Shown in pieces: positions 43,937 to 53,256 of a stretch of 64,000 nt of DNA. The DNA is taken from positions 1-64,000 of the forward strand of contig JAWODV010000039.1 of the NCBI GenBank assembly GCA_046483075.1. The letters are read 5' to 3'. This DNA is from JASMTM01 sp046483075. Its GTDB lineage: Bacteria; Thermotogota; Thermotogae; Petrotogales; Kosmotogaceae. The position numbers and the translations under genes were made by a program. Each line of letters begins with the position of its first letter. Within the stretch, counting starts at the first letter, position 1. Below the pieces are notes generated by a model, which was given only the letters and a program-made list of their open reading frames with translations, was not told the DNA's origin and made no database searches.

Positions 43937-45141
43937 TTTTTTTTTGAGGAAAGTTTTTCAGCTATACTCTTAATACCCGGTAATTCAGTTCCTTCAAGCA
44001 TTGCAAGGGAGGCTCCGCCACCTGTTGAGACATGTGTTACTTCATTTTCAAGGCCAAACTTTGCTATAGCAGCAGCGCTATCTCCACCACCGATTATTGT
44101 GTCCGCTTCCATAGAAGCAAGTGTCTTTGCAATCTGTTCTGTTCCTTTTGCGAAATCATCAACTTCAAAAACGCCCATTGGTCCATTCCAGACCACTGTT
44201 TTTGCTCCCTCAAGTTCTTTTCTAAAAAGTTCAACCGTTTTTGGTCCAATGTCCAGACCCTTCCAGGCTTCAGGAATACCGTCCTCAATTGAAACCACTT
44301 TGCTCTCTACACCTGATTTCATTTCCTGTGCTATAACTGTGTCAACAGGTAATATTAATTTCACATTATTTTCTTTAGCCTTTTTCAATAAAGATTTTGC
44401 AAGTTCAAGCTTGTCATCCTCAACAAGGGAATCACCGACTTTTTTGCCAAGAGATTTTAAAAAGGTGAACATCATGGCTCCACCAATCAATATCTTATTC
44501 GCTTTATCTAACAAATTTTCAATGACGCCTATTTTATCAGAAACTTTTGCTCCTCCAAGAATAACTACATATGGATGATCAGGGTTACTAACAGCTTTCC
44601 CGAGCATGTCAATTTCCTTTTGCATCAAAAAACCAGCAACGCTTTCTAGATGTTCGGCTACTCCTACATTCGAAGCATGGGCCCGATGTGCGGTACCGAA
44701 TGCATCATTAACATGTATGTTACCCAGTTTTGCCAGTTCTTTAGCAAATAATGGATCGTTTTTCTTTTCACCAGCGTAAAATCTCACATTTTCCAGAAGT
44801 ACTATTTCACCGTCATTCATCGCATTTATCACTTTCATTGGTGCCTCACCTATACAATCTTCAACAAAGGTGATATGCTTACCAATCAATCTTTCCAGTC
44901 TTTTGGCTACCGGCTTTAAACTGAAATCTGGTTTTCTTTCTCCTTTCGGTCTTCCCAGGTGAGAAACTAATATTGCTTTACCACCCTGTTCAATAACATA
45001 CTTTATCGTAGGCAGTGCTGCTTTTATCCTTGTATCATCAGTCACTTCTCCCGTTTCTTTATCAATCGGAACATTAAAATCTACTCTCATAAGAATCTTT
45101 TTTCCTTTTAGGTCAACATCTTTTATGGTTTTTTTACTCAT
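43924..45141 (-). CDS. pgk: phosphoglycerate kinase (free form; also N-terminal part of PGK-TPI fusion)
   Basis: A 405-residue PGK: VDFNVPIDKETGEVTDDTRI near residue 20, LVSHLGRPKG near 58, RAHASNVGVAEH near 160, VILGGAKVSDKIGVI near 190, NGPMGVFE near 325 and IIGGGDSAAAIAKFG near 355. It makes 3-phosphoglycerate and ATP in glycolysis. Translation to the stop gives free PGK; slipping at the heptamer after residue 402 adds the isomerase domain, for a protein of about 655 residues. It follows gapA after a 54-bp gap with a hairpin. Confidence 0.97.
   Translation of the reverse strand: MSKKTIKDVDLKGKKILMRVDFNVPIDKETGEVTDDTRIKAALPTIKYVIEQGGKAILVSHLGRPKGERKPDFSLKPVAKRLERLIGKHITFVEDCIGEAPMKVINAMNDGEIVLLENVRFYAGEKKNDPLFAKELAKLGNIHVNDAFGTAHRAHASNVGVAEHLESVAGFLMQKEIDMLGKAVSNPDHPYVVILGGAKVSDKIGVIENLLDKANKILIGGAMMFTFLKSLGKKVGDSLVEDDKLELAKSLLKKAKENNVKLILPVDTVIAQEMKSGVESKVVSIEDGIPEAWKGLDIGPKTVELFRKELEGAKTVVWNGPMGVFEVDDFAKGTEQIAKTLASMEADTIIGGGDSAAAIAKFGLENEVTHVSTGGGASLAMLEGTELPGIKSIAEKLSSKKNLES
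43936..43942 (-). other. slippery heptamer A AAA AAC for programmed -1 frameshifting
   Basis: In the pgk reading frame the minus strand reads TCA AAA AAA AAC TTA GAA AGC TAA. The seven bases A AAA AAC (43942-43936) fit the X XXY YYZ rule. After a slip of -1 the next codon is CTT, giving LRKLTVAGNWKM and the whole isomerase domain. The zero frame ends at the TAA 43926-43924, four codons later. A small hairpin CAGTT-6-AACTG lies about 12 bases further on. A comparable overlap is reported for T. maritima, where a 70-kDa PGK-TPI fusion accompanies free PGK. Confidence 0.85.
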
Positions 45142-45167
45142 ACAATCACCCCTTCGTTTATAACTTG

Positions 45168-45192
45168 AAAAGGGAGCACAGAGCTCCCCTTT
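45168..45192 (-). other. intercistronic hairpin between gapA and pgk
   Basis: On the minus strand AAAGGGGAGC is followed by a 5-base loop and GCTCCCTTT(T), a stem of about 9 bp with one bulged G. Only about four T follow, then CAAG, so it is a weak terminator at best. It may stabilise the gapA 3' end or dampen transcription into pgk. Confidence 0.6.
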
Positions 45193-45195
45193 ATA

Positions 45196-46185
45196 CTAAA
45201 CTGCCATTCTTTCAGCTAAATCTACAACACGGCAACTGTATCCATATTCATTGTCATACCACGAGCATACCTTGACAACATTTTCGTTTACGAAGGTAAG
45301 GCCAGAATCAAAAATCCCTGAATATGTTGAACCAACTATGTCGCTGCTCACAAGCGGGTCTTCTGTATAACCGAGAATCCCCTTAAGTTCATTCTCACTT
45401 GCTTCCTTCATTACTGAATTAACCTCTTCAGCAGTGGTGCTCTTATTAACAATCACCGTTAAATCTGTTATTGAACCATCTGGTACAGGTACTCTTAGCG
45501 CCATTCCATCAAGTCTTCCCTTCATTTCAGGAATAACTAAACCTACAGCTTTAGCAGCTCCTGTAGATGTGGGAATGGTATTTGCAGCACATGCCCTTGC
45601 CCTTCTCAAATCCTTGTGCGGACCATCAAGGACATTCTGATTGGCTGTATATGCATGAATTGTCGTCAAAAAACCTTTTTCTATACCAAACTTTTCATGT
45701 AGAACTTTTATCACAGGTGCAACAGAGTTTGTCGTACACGATGCACATGAAATCACCTCGTGTTCTGGCTTCAATTCTTCATCATTTACGCCAGGAACAA
45801 TTGTTGCATCGATGTTCCCTTTAGCAGGAGCCGTTATAATGACTTTCTTTGCACCCGCTTCAATATGCGGCATTGCCTTATCCTTACTTCTAAATACGCC
45901 TGTTGATTCTATAACGATTTCTACATCCAGGTCTTTCCAGGGTAATTTTGATGGGTCTTTTTCTGCAAAAACCTTTATCTTTTTACCATCCACTATCAAT
46001 GCATTATCTTCTAGGTTTACCTTTCCCGGAAATCTGCCATGCACGGTGTCATATTTCAGTAAATGACCCAGTGTTTTTGCATCCGTTAGATCGTTAATTG
46101 CCACGACATCAAAACCATCTCTTTTTAGCATTTCTCTAAAAACCAGCCTACCAATTCTTCCAAATCCGTTAATTGCTACTTTCAT
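45196..46185 (-). CDS. gapA: glyceraldehyde-3-phosphate dehydrogenase
   Basis: A 329-residue GAPDH: NAD-binding INGFGRIGRLVFREM at the N-terminus, ISCASCTTNSVAPV near 150 with the catalytic Cys, TTIHAYTANQNVLDGPHKDLRRARA near 175-200 with the catalytic His, and WYDNEYGYSCRVVDLA near the end. It oxidises glyceraldehyde-3-phosphate with NAD+. AGGAGGTG precedes the ATG. Cotranscribed with ybaB and dnaX upstream and pgk/tpi downstream. Confidence 0.98.
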   Translation of the reverse strand: MKVAINGFGRIGRLVFREMLKRDGFDVVAINDLTDAKTLGHLLKYDTVHGRFPGKVNLEDNALIVDGKKIKVFAEKDPSKLPWKDLDVEIVIESTGVFRSKDKAMPHIEAGAKKVIITAPAKGNIDATIVPGVNDEELKPEHEVISCASCTTNSVAPVIKVLHEKFGIEKGFLTTIHAYTANQNVLDGPHKDLRRARACAANTIPTSTGAAKAVGLVIPEMKGRLDGMALRVPVPDGSITDLTVIVNKSTTAEEVNSVMKEASENELKGILGYTEDPLVSSDIVGSTYSGIFDSGLTFVNENVVKVCSWYDNEYGYSCRVVDLAERMAV

Positions 46186-46198
46186 TTCCTACACCTCC

Positions 46199-46576
46199 TC
46201 ATTTATTTAACATATCTTCAGGTAGATTAAGATCACCTGTTAATTTAGATGTCTCTTCATCTCTTTTTTTCTTGATATTTTCCAGTACTTCATTAACTCC
46301 AGCAATAATTAGGTCCTGAACAATTTCGAACTCCTCTTCCCTTAAATCATCGCTTATCTGGATATCTTTTATTCTGTAATCACAGCTAGCTGTTACCTTA
46401 ACGGCTCCTCCACCGGAAGTAGCCGAGACTTCAACATCTTTAAACTTTTCTTCAATCTGTTCCATTTGTTCCTGAGCTTTTTGAGCCTGTTTCATCAACT
46501 CATTCAATTGATTCGATTTTTTTGATGACTTTTTTCCTACACTTCTTCCTCCCAATCCTCTAATTTTCTTAGCCAT
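46199..46576 (-). CDS. ybaB: YbaB/EbfC-family nucleoid-associated protein
   Basis: A 125-residue YbaB/EbfC protein: ELMKQAQKAQEQMEQIEEKFKDVEVSAT-type helix and then the SGGGAVKVTASCDYRIKDIQI strand pair. It binds DNA as a dimer and is usually encoded after dnaX, as here. Start: ATG at 46576 with GAGGAGG six bases upstream; the longer frame to 46591 would start inside that site. A basic N-terminal extension (KKIRGLGGRSVGKKSSKK) of about 20 residues precedes the usual domain. Confidence 0.92.
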   Translation of the reverse strand: MAKKIRGLGGRSVGKKSSKKSNQLNELMKQAQKAQEQMEQIEEKFKDVEVSATSGGGAVKVTASCDYRIKDIQISDDLREEEFEIVQDLIIAGVNEVLENIKKKRDEETSKLTGDLNLPEDMLNK

Positions 46577-48065
46577 TATCTTCCTCCTCAATTATCTCAA
46601 TGTTATTATCATCAAATAGACTTATCACACGTTCAAGATATTCCTTTTCTTTTGGTGCAAGTTTATTGAGTAATTCTTTGTTTTCAGTTTTTTTGTTGGT
46701 TTTATTTTCTAAAACAAAGTTCATTCCAAGTTTCTTTTGCACAAGCTCTTCTATTAACGTAATTCTTTCCTGTGCTATTGTATGTGAAATTGAATCTCTT
46801 GGTTGAAATCTTGCCCGGAAACCTTCTTTGTCCAGTTCAATCTCAGCGATATTAAGAAGAACCCAGTCTAATATTCTGTCTTCATTATAAAGAGAGTCTA
46901 AGAATTGGCCTACTTTATCAGGTAAAGATTTTTCTCTTTGGTTAACAGATGAATCCTCTTTTTCAGTAACATCCTGATTTCTACTTTCTTTAGATTCTTG
47001 CGAAAGGGATGGTTCAGCATCTATATTCTCCGCAGATTCTGTTTTCTCTGTTTTTCCACTAATATCATTAGCTTTTAATAAACTCAGTACATCAAAAGCT
47101 AATTCCTTATCTTCAGCAATTTTCAATTCTTTCTTTATCTCCCACAGTTCTGTAACCAGCCTTGTAATTTTATGGAAGTCTTTTTTCTCTTTCATTATTT
47201 TATCCCTCAACAGGTTTATTGCCTGTTCTACCATCACTTCATAAGAAAAGCCCAGTTTTTTTACCCGTTCTGAAACTAAATTCAATGCATCCAAATCAGC
47301 ATTTTCAAGTGCTTCAATATAGTTTCTAATTACATCCTCGGGGATTATACCAAGGACTTCTCTTACTACTTTCTCGCTGATTTCATCTGAAAAAACCATT
47401 ACTCTTTCAAGAAGATTTATTGCATCACGCATTCCACCATTTGAAGCTCTAGCAATAATATCCAACGCTTTTTCTTCGTACTCTAAATCTTCATTTTTCA
47501 ATACATGTTTAAGATAATTTAAAATTTCACTAGTTGTCAACTCATTAAAGGTAAAAATCTGACATCTGGACAGTATGGTTTCAGGGACCTTTTCGAGATT
47601 TGTTGTCGCCAACACGAAAACAACATGATCTGGTGGTTCTTCCAGTGTTTTCAATAGCCCATTAAACGCTTCCCTGGTTAACATATGAAATTCGTCCACA
47701 ATATATACCTTGTACCTACCCATTGTGGGTCTATAAGAAGCTGCATCTCTGATCTTCCTTATCTCATCAATTCCTCTATTAGAAGCAGCATCCAGTTCTA
47801 TTACATCCATATGATTTGATTTATTTATCGCATTGCAGGATTCACAATGGTTACAGGGTCTATTGTCTTCAGAAAGACAGTTCAGCGATTTTGCAAGTAT
47901 TCTTGCTGTAGTTGTTTTACCGGTTCCTCTGGGACCGTAGAAAATATAAGCATGAGAAACCTTTCCTTTTTCCAGCGCCTTTTTTAAAATATCTTTCACC
48001 TGATTTTGCCCTATCAACTCATCAAAATTTAACGGTCGATATTTTCTATAAAGAACCTCTCCCAT
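46569..48065 (-). CDS. dnaX: DNA polymerase III subunit gamma/tau
   Basis: A 498-residue clamp-loader ATPase: Walker A FYGPRGTGKTTTARILAK near residue 42, zinc module CLSEDNRPCNHCESCNAI near 64-81, Walker B VYIVDEFHML near 122, sensor 1 FVLATTNLEKVP, arginine finger SRCQIF near 172. After residue 345 comes an acidic, low-complexity linker and a tau-like tail. It overlaps ybaB by 8 bp. I see no heptamer in the right frame for the gamma/tau frameshift known in E. coli. Confidence 0.97.
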   Translation of the reverse strand: MGEVLYRKYRPLNFDELIGQNQVKDILKKALEKGKVSHAYIFYGPRGTGKTTTARILAKSLNCLSEDNRPCNHCESCNAINKSNHMDVIELDAASNRGIDEIRKIRDAASYRPTMGRYKVYIVDEFHMLTREAFNGLLKTLEEPPDHVVFVLATTNLEKVPETILSRCQIFTFNELTTSEILNYLKHVLKNEDLEYEEKALDIIARASNGGMRDAINLLERVMVFSDEISEKVVREVLGIIPEDVIRNYIEALENADLDALNLVSERVKKLGFSYEVMVEQAINLLRDKIMKEKKDFHKITRLVTELWEIKKELKIAEDKELAFDVLSLLKANDISGKTEKTESAENIDAEPSLSQESKESRNQDVTEKEDSSVNQREKSLPDKVGQFLDSLYNEDRILDWVLLNIAEIELDKEGFRARFQPRDSISHTIAQERITLIEELVQKKLGMNFVLENKTNKKTENKELLNKLAPKEKEYLERVISLFDDNNIEIIEEEDNG

Positions 48066-48148
48066 AACTCACCACCAATCGTTACTACGTTAATTATATC
48101 AGAAAGGTTCAATAAGCTGGTAAAGAATAATTTAATAGTTCATCAAAC

Positions 48149-48184
48149 AAAAAAACTGAAGTAATTAAGATAAATTACTTCAGT
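48149..48184 (-). terminator. rho-independent terminator after the HExxH protein gene
   Basis: A perfect 12-bp stem, ACTGAAGTAATT (48184-48173 on the minus strand) and AATTACTTCAGT (48166-48155), loop of six, then a run of seven T interrupted once. It closes the leftward unit ending at 48254. The rest of the gap 48066-48253 shows only the dnaX upstream region. Confidence 0.85.
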
Positions 48185-48253
48185 ATATAAAACTATTCTA
48201 AATTAATGCCGCAATACATAGGCAGAGTTATACTAATCTCGAATAATGGCTAT

Positions 48254-48796
48254 TTATTTTTTAATAAACTCCAGCAATTCAGAAAAACTTCTTTCTTTCA
48301 GTAACTCACTTACTCTCATCCAGCAAGTGTAACTATAATTTTGATACTGATAGTAATCAAGGTCTTTCGGGTTGATATCTTCGATTTCAGTCATTAAAGA
48401 AAGAGATTTACCCTCCCAGTTTTTTGCAACGATACATGCTAATCCCTCTTCGATCCAGTAATCAAGACTGTAGGGCTGGAGTGCCAGGTGTGTCAATTCA
48501 TGAGCCAATGTCTTAACTAGTGACTCATGAAGGCTTGATGGCTGCAAAAAAATGTCTCCATTTCTAACTCCAGCTAAAACCCAGTAGGGATGTCCTGATA
48601 ATTCAACAAATTCTGAAACCGAAGATGCCAGATATATTTTATAATCAGTACGGGTTGCCGGGTTTCCAATATTTTCTTCAAACCTTTTTCTGAATTCTTC
48701 AAGTTCAATGTCATACCATGATACGTACATTACTGAAAAAGAAAAGGATATACAAACAGTTAATATAAATATTAACAACAAAATTTTCTTTTTCAT
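48254..48796 (-). CDS. secreted HExxH metallopeptidase-like protein
   Basis: A 180-residue protein with a signal peptide (residues 1-21, KKKILLLIFILTVCISFSFS) and the zinc motif H99-E-L-T-H103 followed by WIEEGLA near residue 115, whose Glu is the expected third ligand of peptidase-MA-like gluzincins. It would act in the periplasm or on the surface. It overlaps the alpha-2-macroglobulin gene by 4 bp, so both are translated together; processing of, or joint action with, that protein is possible but unproven. Confidence 0.8.
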   Translation of the reverse strand: MKKKILLLIFILTVCISFSFSVMYVSWYDIELEEFRKRFEENIGNPATRTDYKIYLASSVSEFVELSGHPYWVLAGVRNGDIFLQPSSLHESLVKTLAHELTHLALQPYSLDYWIEEGLACIVAKNWEGKSLSLMTEIEDINPKDLDYYQYQNYSYTCWMRVSELLKERSFSELLEFIKK

Positions 48797-51700
48797 TCTC
48801 TGTCCTCAATAGCTAAAATAGTGGGTTTAGAAGTTCCAAAAGTTCCTTCATCGTACATTCCCCAAACCTTAGAGGGCGGAATCATATATTCGCCAGGAGC
48901 AATCAAACGGTATGACGTTCTGATTGTTCTGTTACTGGAGTAATACCAGAAATATGAAACCTTTTCATATCTTGGTTCAATGTGTGAATATGTTGGCTGA
49001 TAACTACTTGAATACTTCCCTTCAGAATAATCTCTGCTATCGGGCAATTTGTATTCATCAATATATAGTGCTCCTGAAGGAACCGGCTCTTCAAAAATAA
49101 AATATTTTATATTTTTATTTAATTCAAGTTCACTTTCTGCAATGATAAGATCTCCAACTTTGAGTGGTGAGTTTTTCGTCAATATCAGTTTTATGAATAT
49201 TAACCGATCATTATACAATTTTTTCCGCAGCAAAAACTCTGACTTGCCAATCTTGCCAAGTAATTCCGTATTTTTTGTTATCCAACCCAAACGATAGTTC
49301 CCAAGACACAGTTCGTCATTAACAAAATGTAACTCCATTCCATCATACTCAGTTTTTGTGTTTATCGAAATCTCTTTGTTTTCTTCCAGGTTGACTTCTT
49401 CAAGCTGTCCAATTATATAAGGTGAATTTACCTGGGGAACTGTTTTACTAACATATGCGTTTCTTGATAAAATCTCGACCTCTTTTCTAAGTATTCTTGT
49501 TATCTTCATACCATTTTCTATGGGTTCTACGGAATCCAATGGGTATTTAATAACGTTATTAATAATCACAAAAGCGTTTCCAGTTGTCTCTATTGTAATA
49601 GGACCTTCTATTTCTGGACTTATTTCCAATTCTACCTTAGAACTCCCATCTATGAATTCGCGTTTGATTAGTTTTGAGTTATCTTTAATAAACACCTCAA
49701 TTTCTTCAATTGAACTATTCGAAAAATCTGAAAGCTCAATAACCGCTAGGCATGTTGATATGGTTCTTCTCCATCTTCCTCCATTATTTCTATTTAGTAT
49801 GGCCTGACCTACACGCAATGCCAGTTCATCGTCATACTCTAAATCATTGATGGCTTTAAAAAGCATTAAAAGAGATAAATCACTATCAAAGAAATAGTCA
49901 AAGGATTCCCCATTTACTTCGACACTCTCTTCTCCAAACTTAATATAATCCCATGCTTTTTCTAAAAAGTTAATTGCCTCCTGTTTCTTTCCAATTCTGT
50001 TTAATGCCATTGACGTCAATGCGACTGAAGCGAGGTCTCTATCATACTTTTCAATGATTAAATTTGAACTGTCATCATAAAGTGTATATACATACTGAAC
50101 AAAAGGATCTCTGTCATCACTCATCATTCTTCCAAGCGCATAAGCTCCATCTTCTATAACATCTTTATTAAGCTCTACACCTGCCTTATCTGCCAGATAA
50201 AATCCAAACATGACATATGCTGTCATAAACGTTTGAGTTTTATCATTTTTCCACCATCCCCAACCGCCATCGTAATGCTGATAACCGTAAAGACGTTCAA
50301 GAGCTTCTGCATTGTATTCTGAAAGTTTATTCTTTATATCAGCTGTGAGGATATTATCCAAATTCCCGGCAGCGATAACAGGCAACCAGGTGCTCATTGT
50401 CTGCTCAACGCACCCATAAGGATAACGTAGAAGATAGTTTATTGATTTGAAAAGTATTTCATTTATATCAGTTGTTATGGTTATAGTTCCGAATTCATTA
50501 CTATCAAGATCGATAGATCTTTCACCTCTAGAAAGAATTGTCTTTTCTTTGTTGATAGATATATATCTTTCCTTAACCGGCAAGGAAAGTTCAATAGCAT
50601 CAGAATATTTGTTTGAATCAATGATTAGCTTAATACTTACTTCTTTTTCACCACTTCCAGGTGGTATGTTCTTTATCGGGTATTCAAAAGTTAATGTACT
50701 GGAAGTTCTGTTTTCCAAAATTAAGTCTCTTTGCTCAACTAATACGTTATCAATGAAAAGTTCACATTTAGCTGAAATATCTTCTTCGGTACTATTCATG
50801 ACAGAAAAAACCAGTTGCGCACTGTCACCAGAAATGAAGTATTCCTGATTATACATATTTATGGACAAAGGCAACCATGTTTCCATTTCGCCTTTACTGT
50901 AACCAAATCCTGAAAATCCTGACGCAAGCGTTCTTACGCTCCATAAATCCAGACTATCAGGCATTTTAAAGGAAATATTCGCTTTTCCATTCTGATCTGT
51001 GAAAAGATTGGTACTCCAGAGGGCTGTGTCCGAAAAGTCCTTCCTAAGATTTGGTTTACTCTGTACAGATGAACCTTCAGGGACCTTGGCTTCCGCAATC
51101 ATATAATAATCTTCTGTGTAATCAATGATATTAGTTATTGATGGAAACATACTGGGTAATTTATCTGTTAGTACACTTGTTTGATATGTTACAAATCCTC
51201 TGTCAAACAATGATTCAATTGAAGATTTCCATTTGTCTTCTTCACCTTCGAACATCCTTCTCAAAGATTCAGATAAAACCGCAACAGTTAAGGCGGTAAC
51301 TGCAGGATTTCCTTCCTCATCAGTAACTTCTAAAGAGAAATCTACGTTTTCTCCCGGAATTACCCTATCTGGAATGTGGATATCGACCTTATACGGAGAT
51401 GGAGCTTTTTCAAGATTCACTGTTCGTTTAATTGTTTCAACATTTCCATTGAGAGAATAATGCATTGTAAGATGGAAGGAGCCGAATGAGTATTTCTCGG
51501 GTTTTTGAATAACAATTTTTTTCCTGTTTTTATCCATTGAAAATTGTTTCGATATTAGCTTACCTGAAAAATCTGCAACCAGCCAAACATCTGTCTCAAT
51601 TCCTGACATCAGTTCGATCTCTACATTCCCGTTTCCTAATTTCTTAATATCATTTACTACAAGTTTGTCTTTTACACTTTCTTCAATAAAGAAACTACGA

Positions 51701-53256
51701 CTCAATGCTTTTTCTTCCACTATCACATTCCCATATTCATCTTTTGCAATTAATCGATAATTTAAATTTTTCTTCAAAGGATTATCCTCATTAGAAATGA
51801 AAATTTCATACTTTCCTTCTGAATTCGATTTGTATGACTCATTTCTGATAACAAATTTTAAACTCACGGTTTTTATACCATCATCTGTATAACTGGTGTT
51901 TTTCTCAATAAACCAGAGTTCAAAATCAAAGTTCAATGAAACTGGACTCTTCATGGAATCCAGACTCTTTACCTCAATGATCACACCATCTTCCACTTTT
52001 TTATAGCTACTGTTCAGGATATACATACCCTGAATTACTTCAAAATCAATTGAACGTTGTAGCTCCATACCTGTTTCATCAGAAACTGTAAAAATCATTG
52101 TGTATTTTCCCGGTGATAGTTCTTTGCCATACCCAACTACTGTTTTTTCATCATTACTTATCTTTGTCGTACCATTATCAATATATCTTCCATTTTTATA
52201 AATGACGTATGATATATCTCCCTTTCTAACAGGGTCACCGTAATAATAATCTGCCTGAACATTTACGGAAATGGGTTCACCTACAATAAATACTCTATTT
52301 CCAACATCAACTTTCACTTCAAAATTTGGTTTCTTATAATCGGATATATTAAAATAATGGGTATATTCATTTTCATCCCATTCAAGTTGTATTTTGTATG
52401 ATCCTCTTGTCATTTCTTTGTTGGTTTCTATCGAACTCTTAATCGAACCGGTCCAATCTGTTTTGATGGTTTCATTTTTTATTTCTCTGTTCATGGGATC
52501 ATAAATAATTAAATTGACTTCTTTGAGAAGAACTTCAAAGCCTTCAGGAGTAACCTTCCTAAGAAAGGCTCTAAAATTAACAGTCTCACCGGCCTTGTAT
52601 GCTGGTCTGTCAGTTACTATAAGTGCGAGTTCCTTTGATGGAATCGTTTTCTTGAATTCTTCGGGTTTCCATAAGTAATCCCCATTTACAGTATGAATTA
52701 AATAAGTGTTTTCTGTTGAAGGAAGGAAGTTAAGTTCGCTTACCATTCTATCTTCTATGCGTTGAACAAGTTCACCAGTAGTAAGATTATAAATGTCAAT
52801 ATCTTCAATCATCTCACCGTTTCTGTTCCATACAGATATCATAAAATTATCTATGTTATAAACTAGAACAGGAACAATCGATTTCTTGAATAGCATATAT
52901 TTTCTAGACTCAACTTCAGAAATCACATTCAAAAAAATAATTCCGTCTTCCTCTTCAAAGGGTAAAGCTAAGAATTCACTGGTAAGAAGTTCTTTTTTGA
53001 TGTTAAAAAATGGTCCTCTGTCAGGTGTAATATCAGCAATTGTCTTAACCTGTGATAGATCTTCAGGAAGTATTTTGTATGCCTCTATTTCAATAATATT
53101 ATCGTATCTGCTTGCAATTATTTCTAAAGAATCAGAGGAATAAAATCCGATAAATGTTTCTCCCACAGGACTTTCATTTTTCAGCAAATCAAAGGAAAAA
53201 CCACATAGCGACATAGCAAATATCACGGAAAGAATCAAAACCAATCTCTTCATCAT
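48793..53256 (-). CDS. bacterial alpha-2-macroglobulin-like protein with thioester motif
   Basis: A 1487-residue secreted protein with a signal peptide (residues 1-22) and the bacterial alpha-2-macroglobulin plan: MG domains with LIVTDRPAYKAGETVNFRAFLR near residue 210, the A2M core (DLWSVRTLASGFSGFGYSKG near 770), and YPYGCVEQTMSTWLP with C949 and Q952 that form the internal thioester. A helical toroid domain (GYQHYDGGWGWWKNDKTQTF) follows. It should trap foreign proteases in the periplasm. There is no lipobox. The pairing with a DUF1175 gene upstream matches yfaS-yfaT of E. coli rather than yfhM-pbpC. Confidence 0.92.
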   Translation of the reverse strand: MMKRLVLILSVIFAMSLCGFSFDLLKNESPVGETFIGFYSSDSLEIIASRYDNIIEIEAYKILPEDLSQVKTIADITPDRGPFFNIKKELLTSEFLALPFEEEDGIIFLNVISEVESRKYMLFKKSIVPVLVYNIDNFMISVWNRNGEMIEDIDIYNLTTGELVQRIEDRMVSELNFLPSTENTYLIHTVNGDYLWKPEEFKKTIPSKELALIVTDRPAYKAGETVNFRAFLRKVTPEGFEVLLKEVNLIIYDPMNREIKNETIKTDWTGSIKSSIETNKEMTRGSYKIQLEWDENEYTHYFNISDYKKPNFEVKVDVGNRVFIVGEPISVNVQADYYYGDPVRKGDISYVIYKNGRYIDNGTTKISNDEKTVVGYGKELSPGKYTMIFTVSDETGMELQRSIDFEVIQGMYILNSSYKKVEDGVIIEVKSLDSMKSPVSLNFDFELWFIEKNTSYTDDGIKTVSLKFVIRNESYKSNSEGKYEIFISNEDNPLKKNLNYRLIAKDEYGNVIVEEKALSRSFFIEESVKDKLVVNDIKKLGNGNVEIELMSGIETDVWLVADFSGKLISKQFSMDKNRKKIVIQKPEKYSFGSFHLTMHYSLNGNVETIKRTVNLEKAPSPYKVDIHIPDRVIPGENVDFSLEVTDEEGNPAVTALTVAVLSESLRRMFEGEEDKWKSSIESLFDRGFVTYQTSVLTDKLPSMFPSITNIIDYTEDYYMIAEAKVPEGSSVQSKPNLRKDFSDTALWSTNLFTDQNGKANISFKMPDSLDLWSVRTLASGFSGFGYSKGEMETWLPLSINMYNQEYFISGDSAQLVFSVMNSTEEDISAKCELFIDNVLVEQRDLILENRTSSTLTFEYPIKNIPPGSGEKEVSIKLIIDSNKYSDAIELSLPVKERYISINKEKTILSRGERSIDLDSNEFGTITITTDINEILFKSINYLLRYPYGCVEQTMSTWLPVIAAGNLDNILTADIKNKLSEYNAEALERLYGYQHYDGGWGWWKNDKTQTFMTAYVMFGFYLADKAGVELNKDVIEDGAYALGRMMSDDRDPFVQYVYTLYDDSSNLIIEKYDRDLASVALTSMALNRIGKKQEAINFLEKAWDYIKFGEESVEVNGESFDYFFDSDLSLLMLFKAINDLEYDDELALRVGQAILNRNNGGRWRRTISTCLAVIELSDFSNSSIEEIEVFIKDNSKLIKREFIDGSSKVELEISPEIEGPITIETTGNAFVIINNVIKYPLDSVEPIENGMKITRILRKEVEILSRNAYVSKTVPQVNSPYIIGQLEEVNLEENKEISINTKTEYDGMELHFVNDELCLGNYRLGWITKNTELLGKIGKSEFLLRKKLYNDRLIFIKLILTKNSPLKVGDLIIAESELELNKNIKYFIFEEPVPSGALYIDEYKLPDSRDYSEGKYSSSYQPTYSHIEPRYEKVSYFWYYSSNRTIRTSYRLIAPGEYMIPPSKVWGMYDEGTFGTSKPTILAIEDRE

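Noticed and set aside
46569..48065. Programmed frameshift in dnaX
   Set aside because: A runs are present (Lys-Lys codons near the centre and the C-terminal tail), but none forms an X XXY YYZ heptamer in the reading frame.
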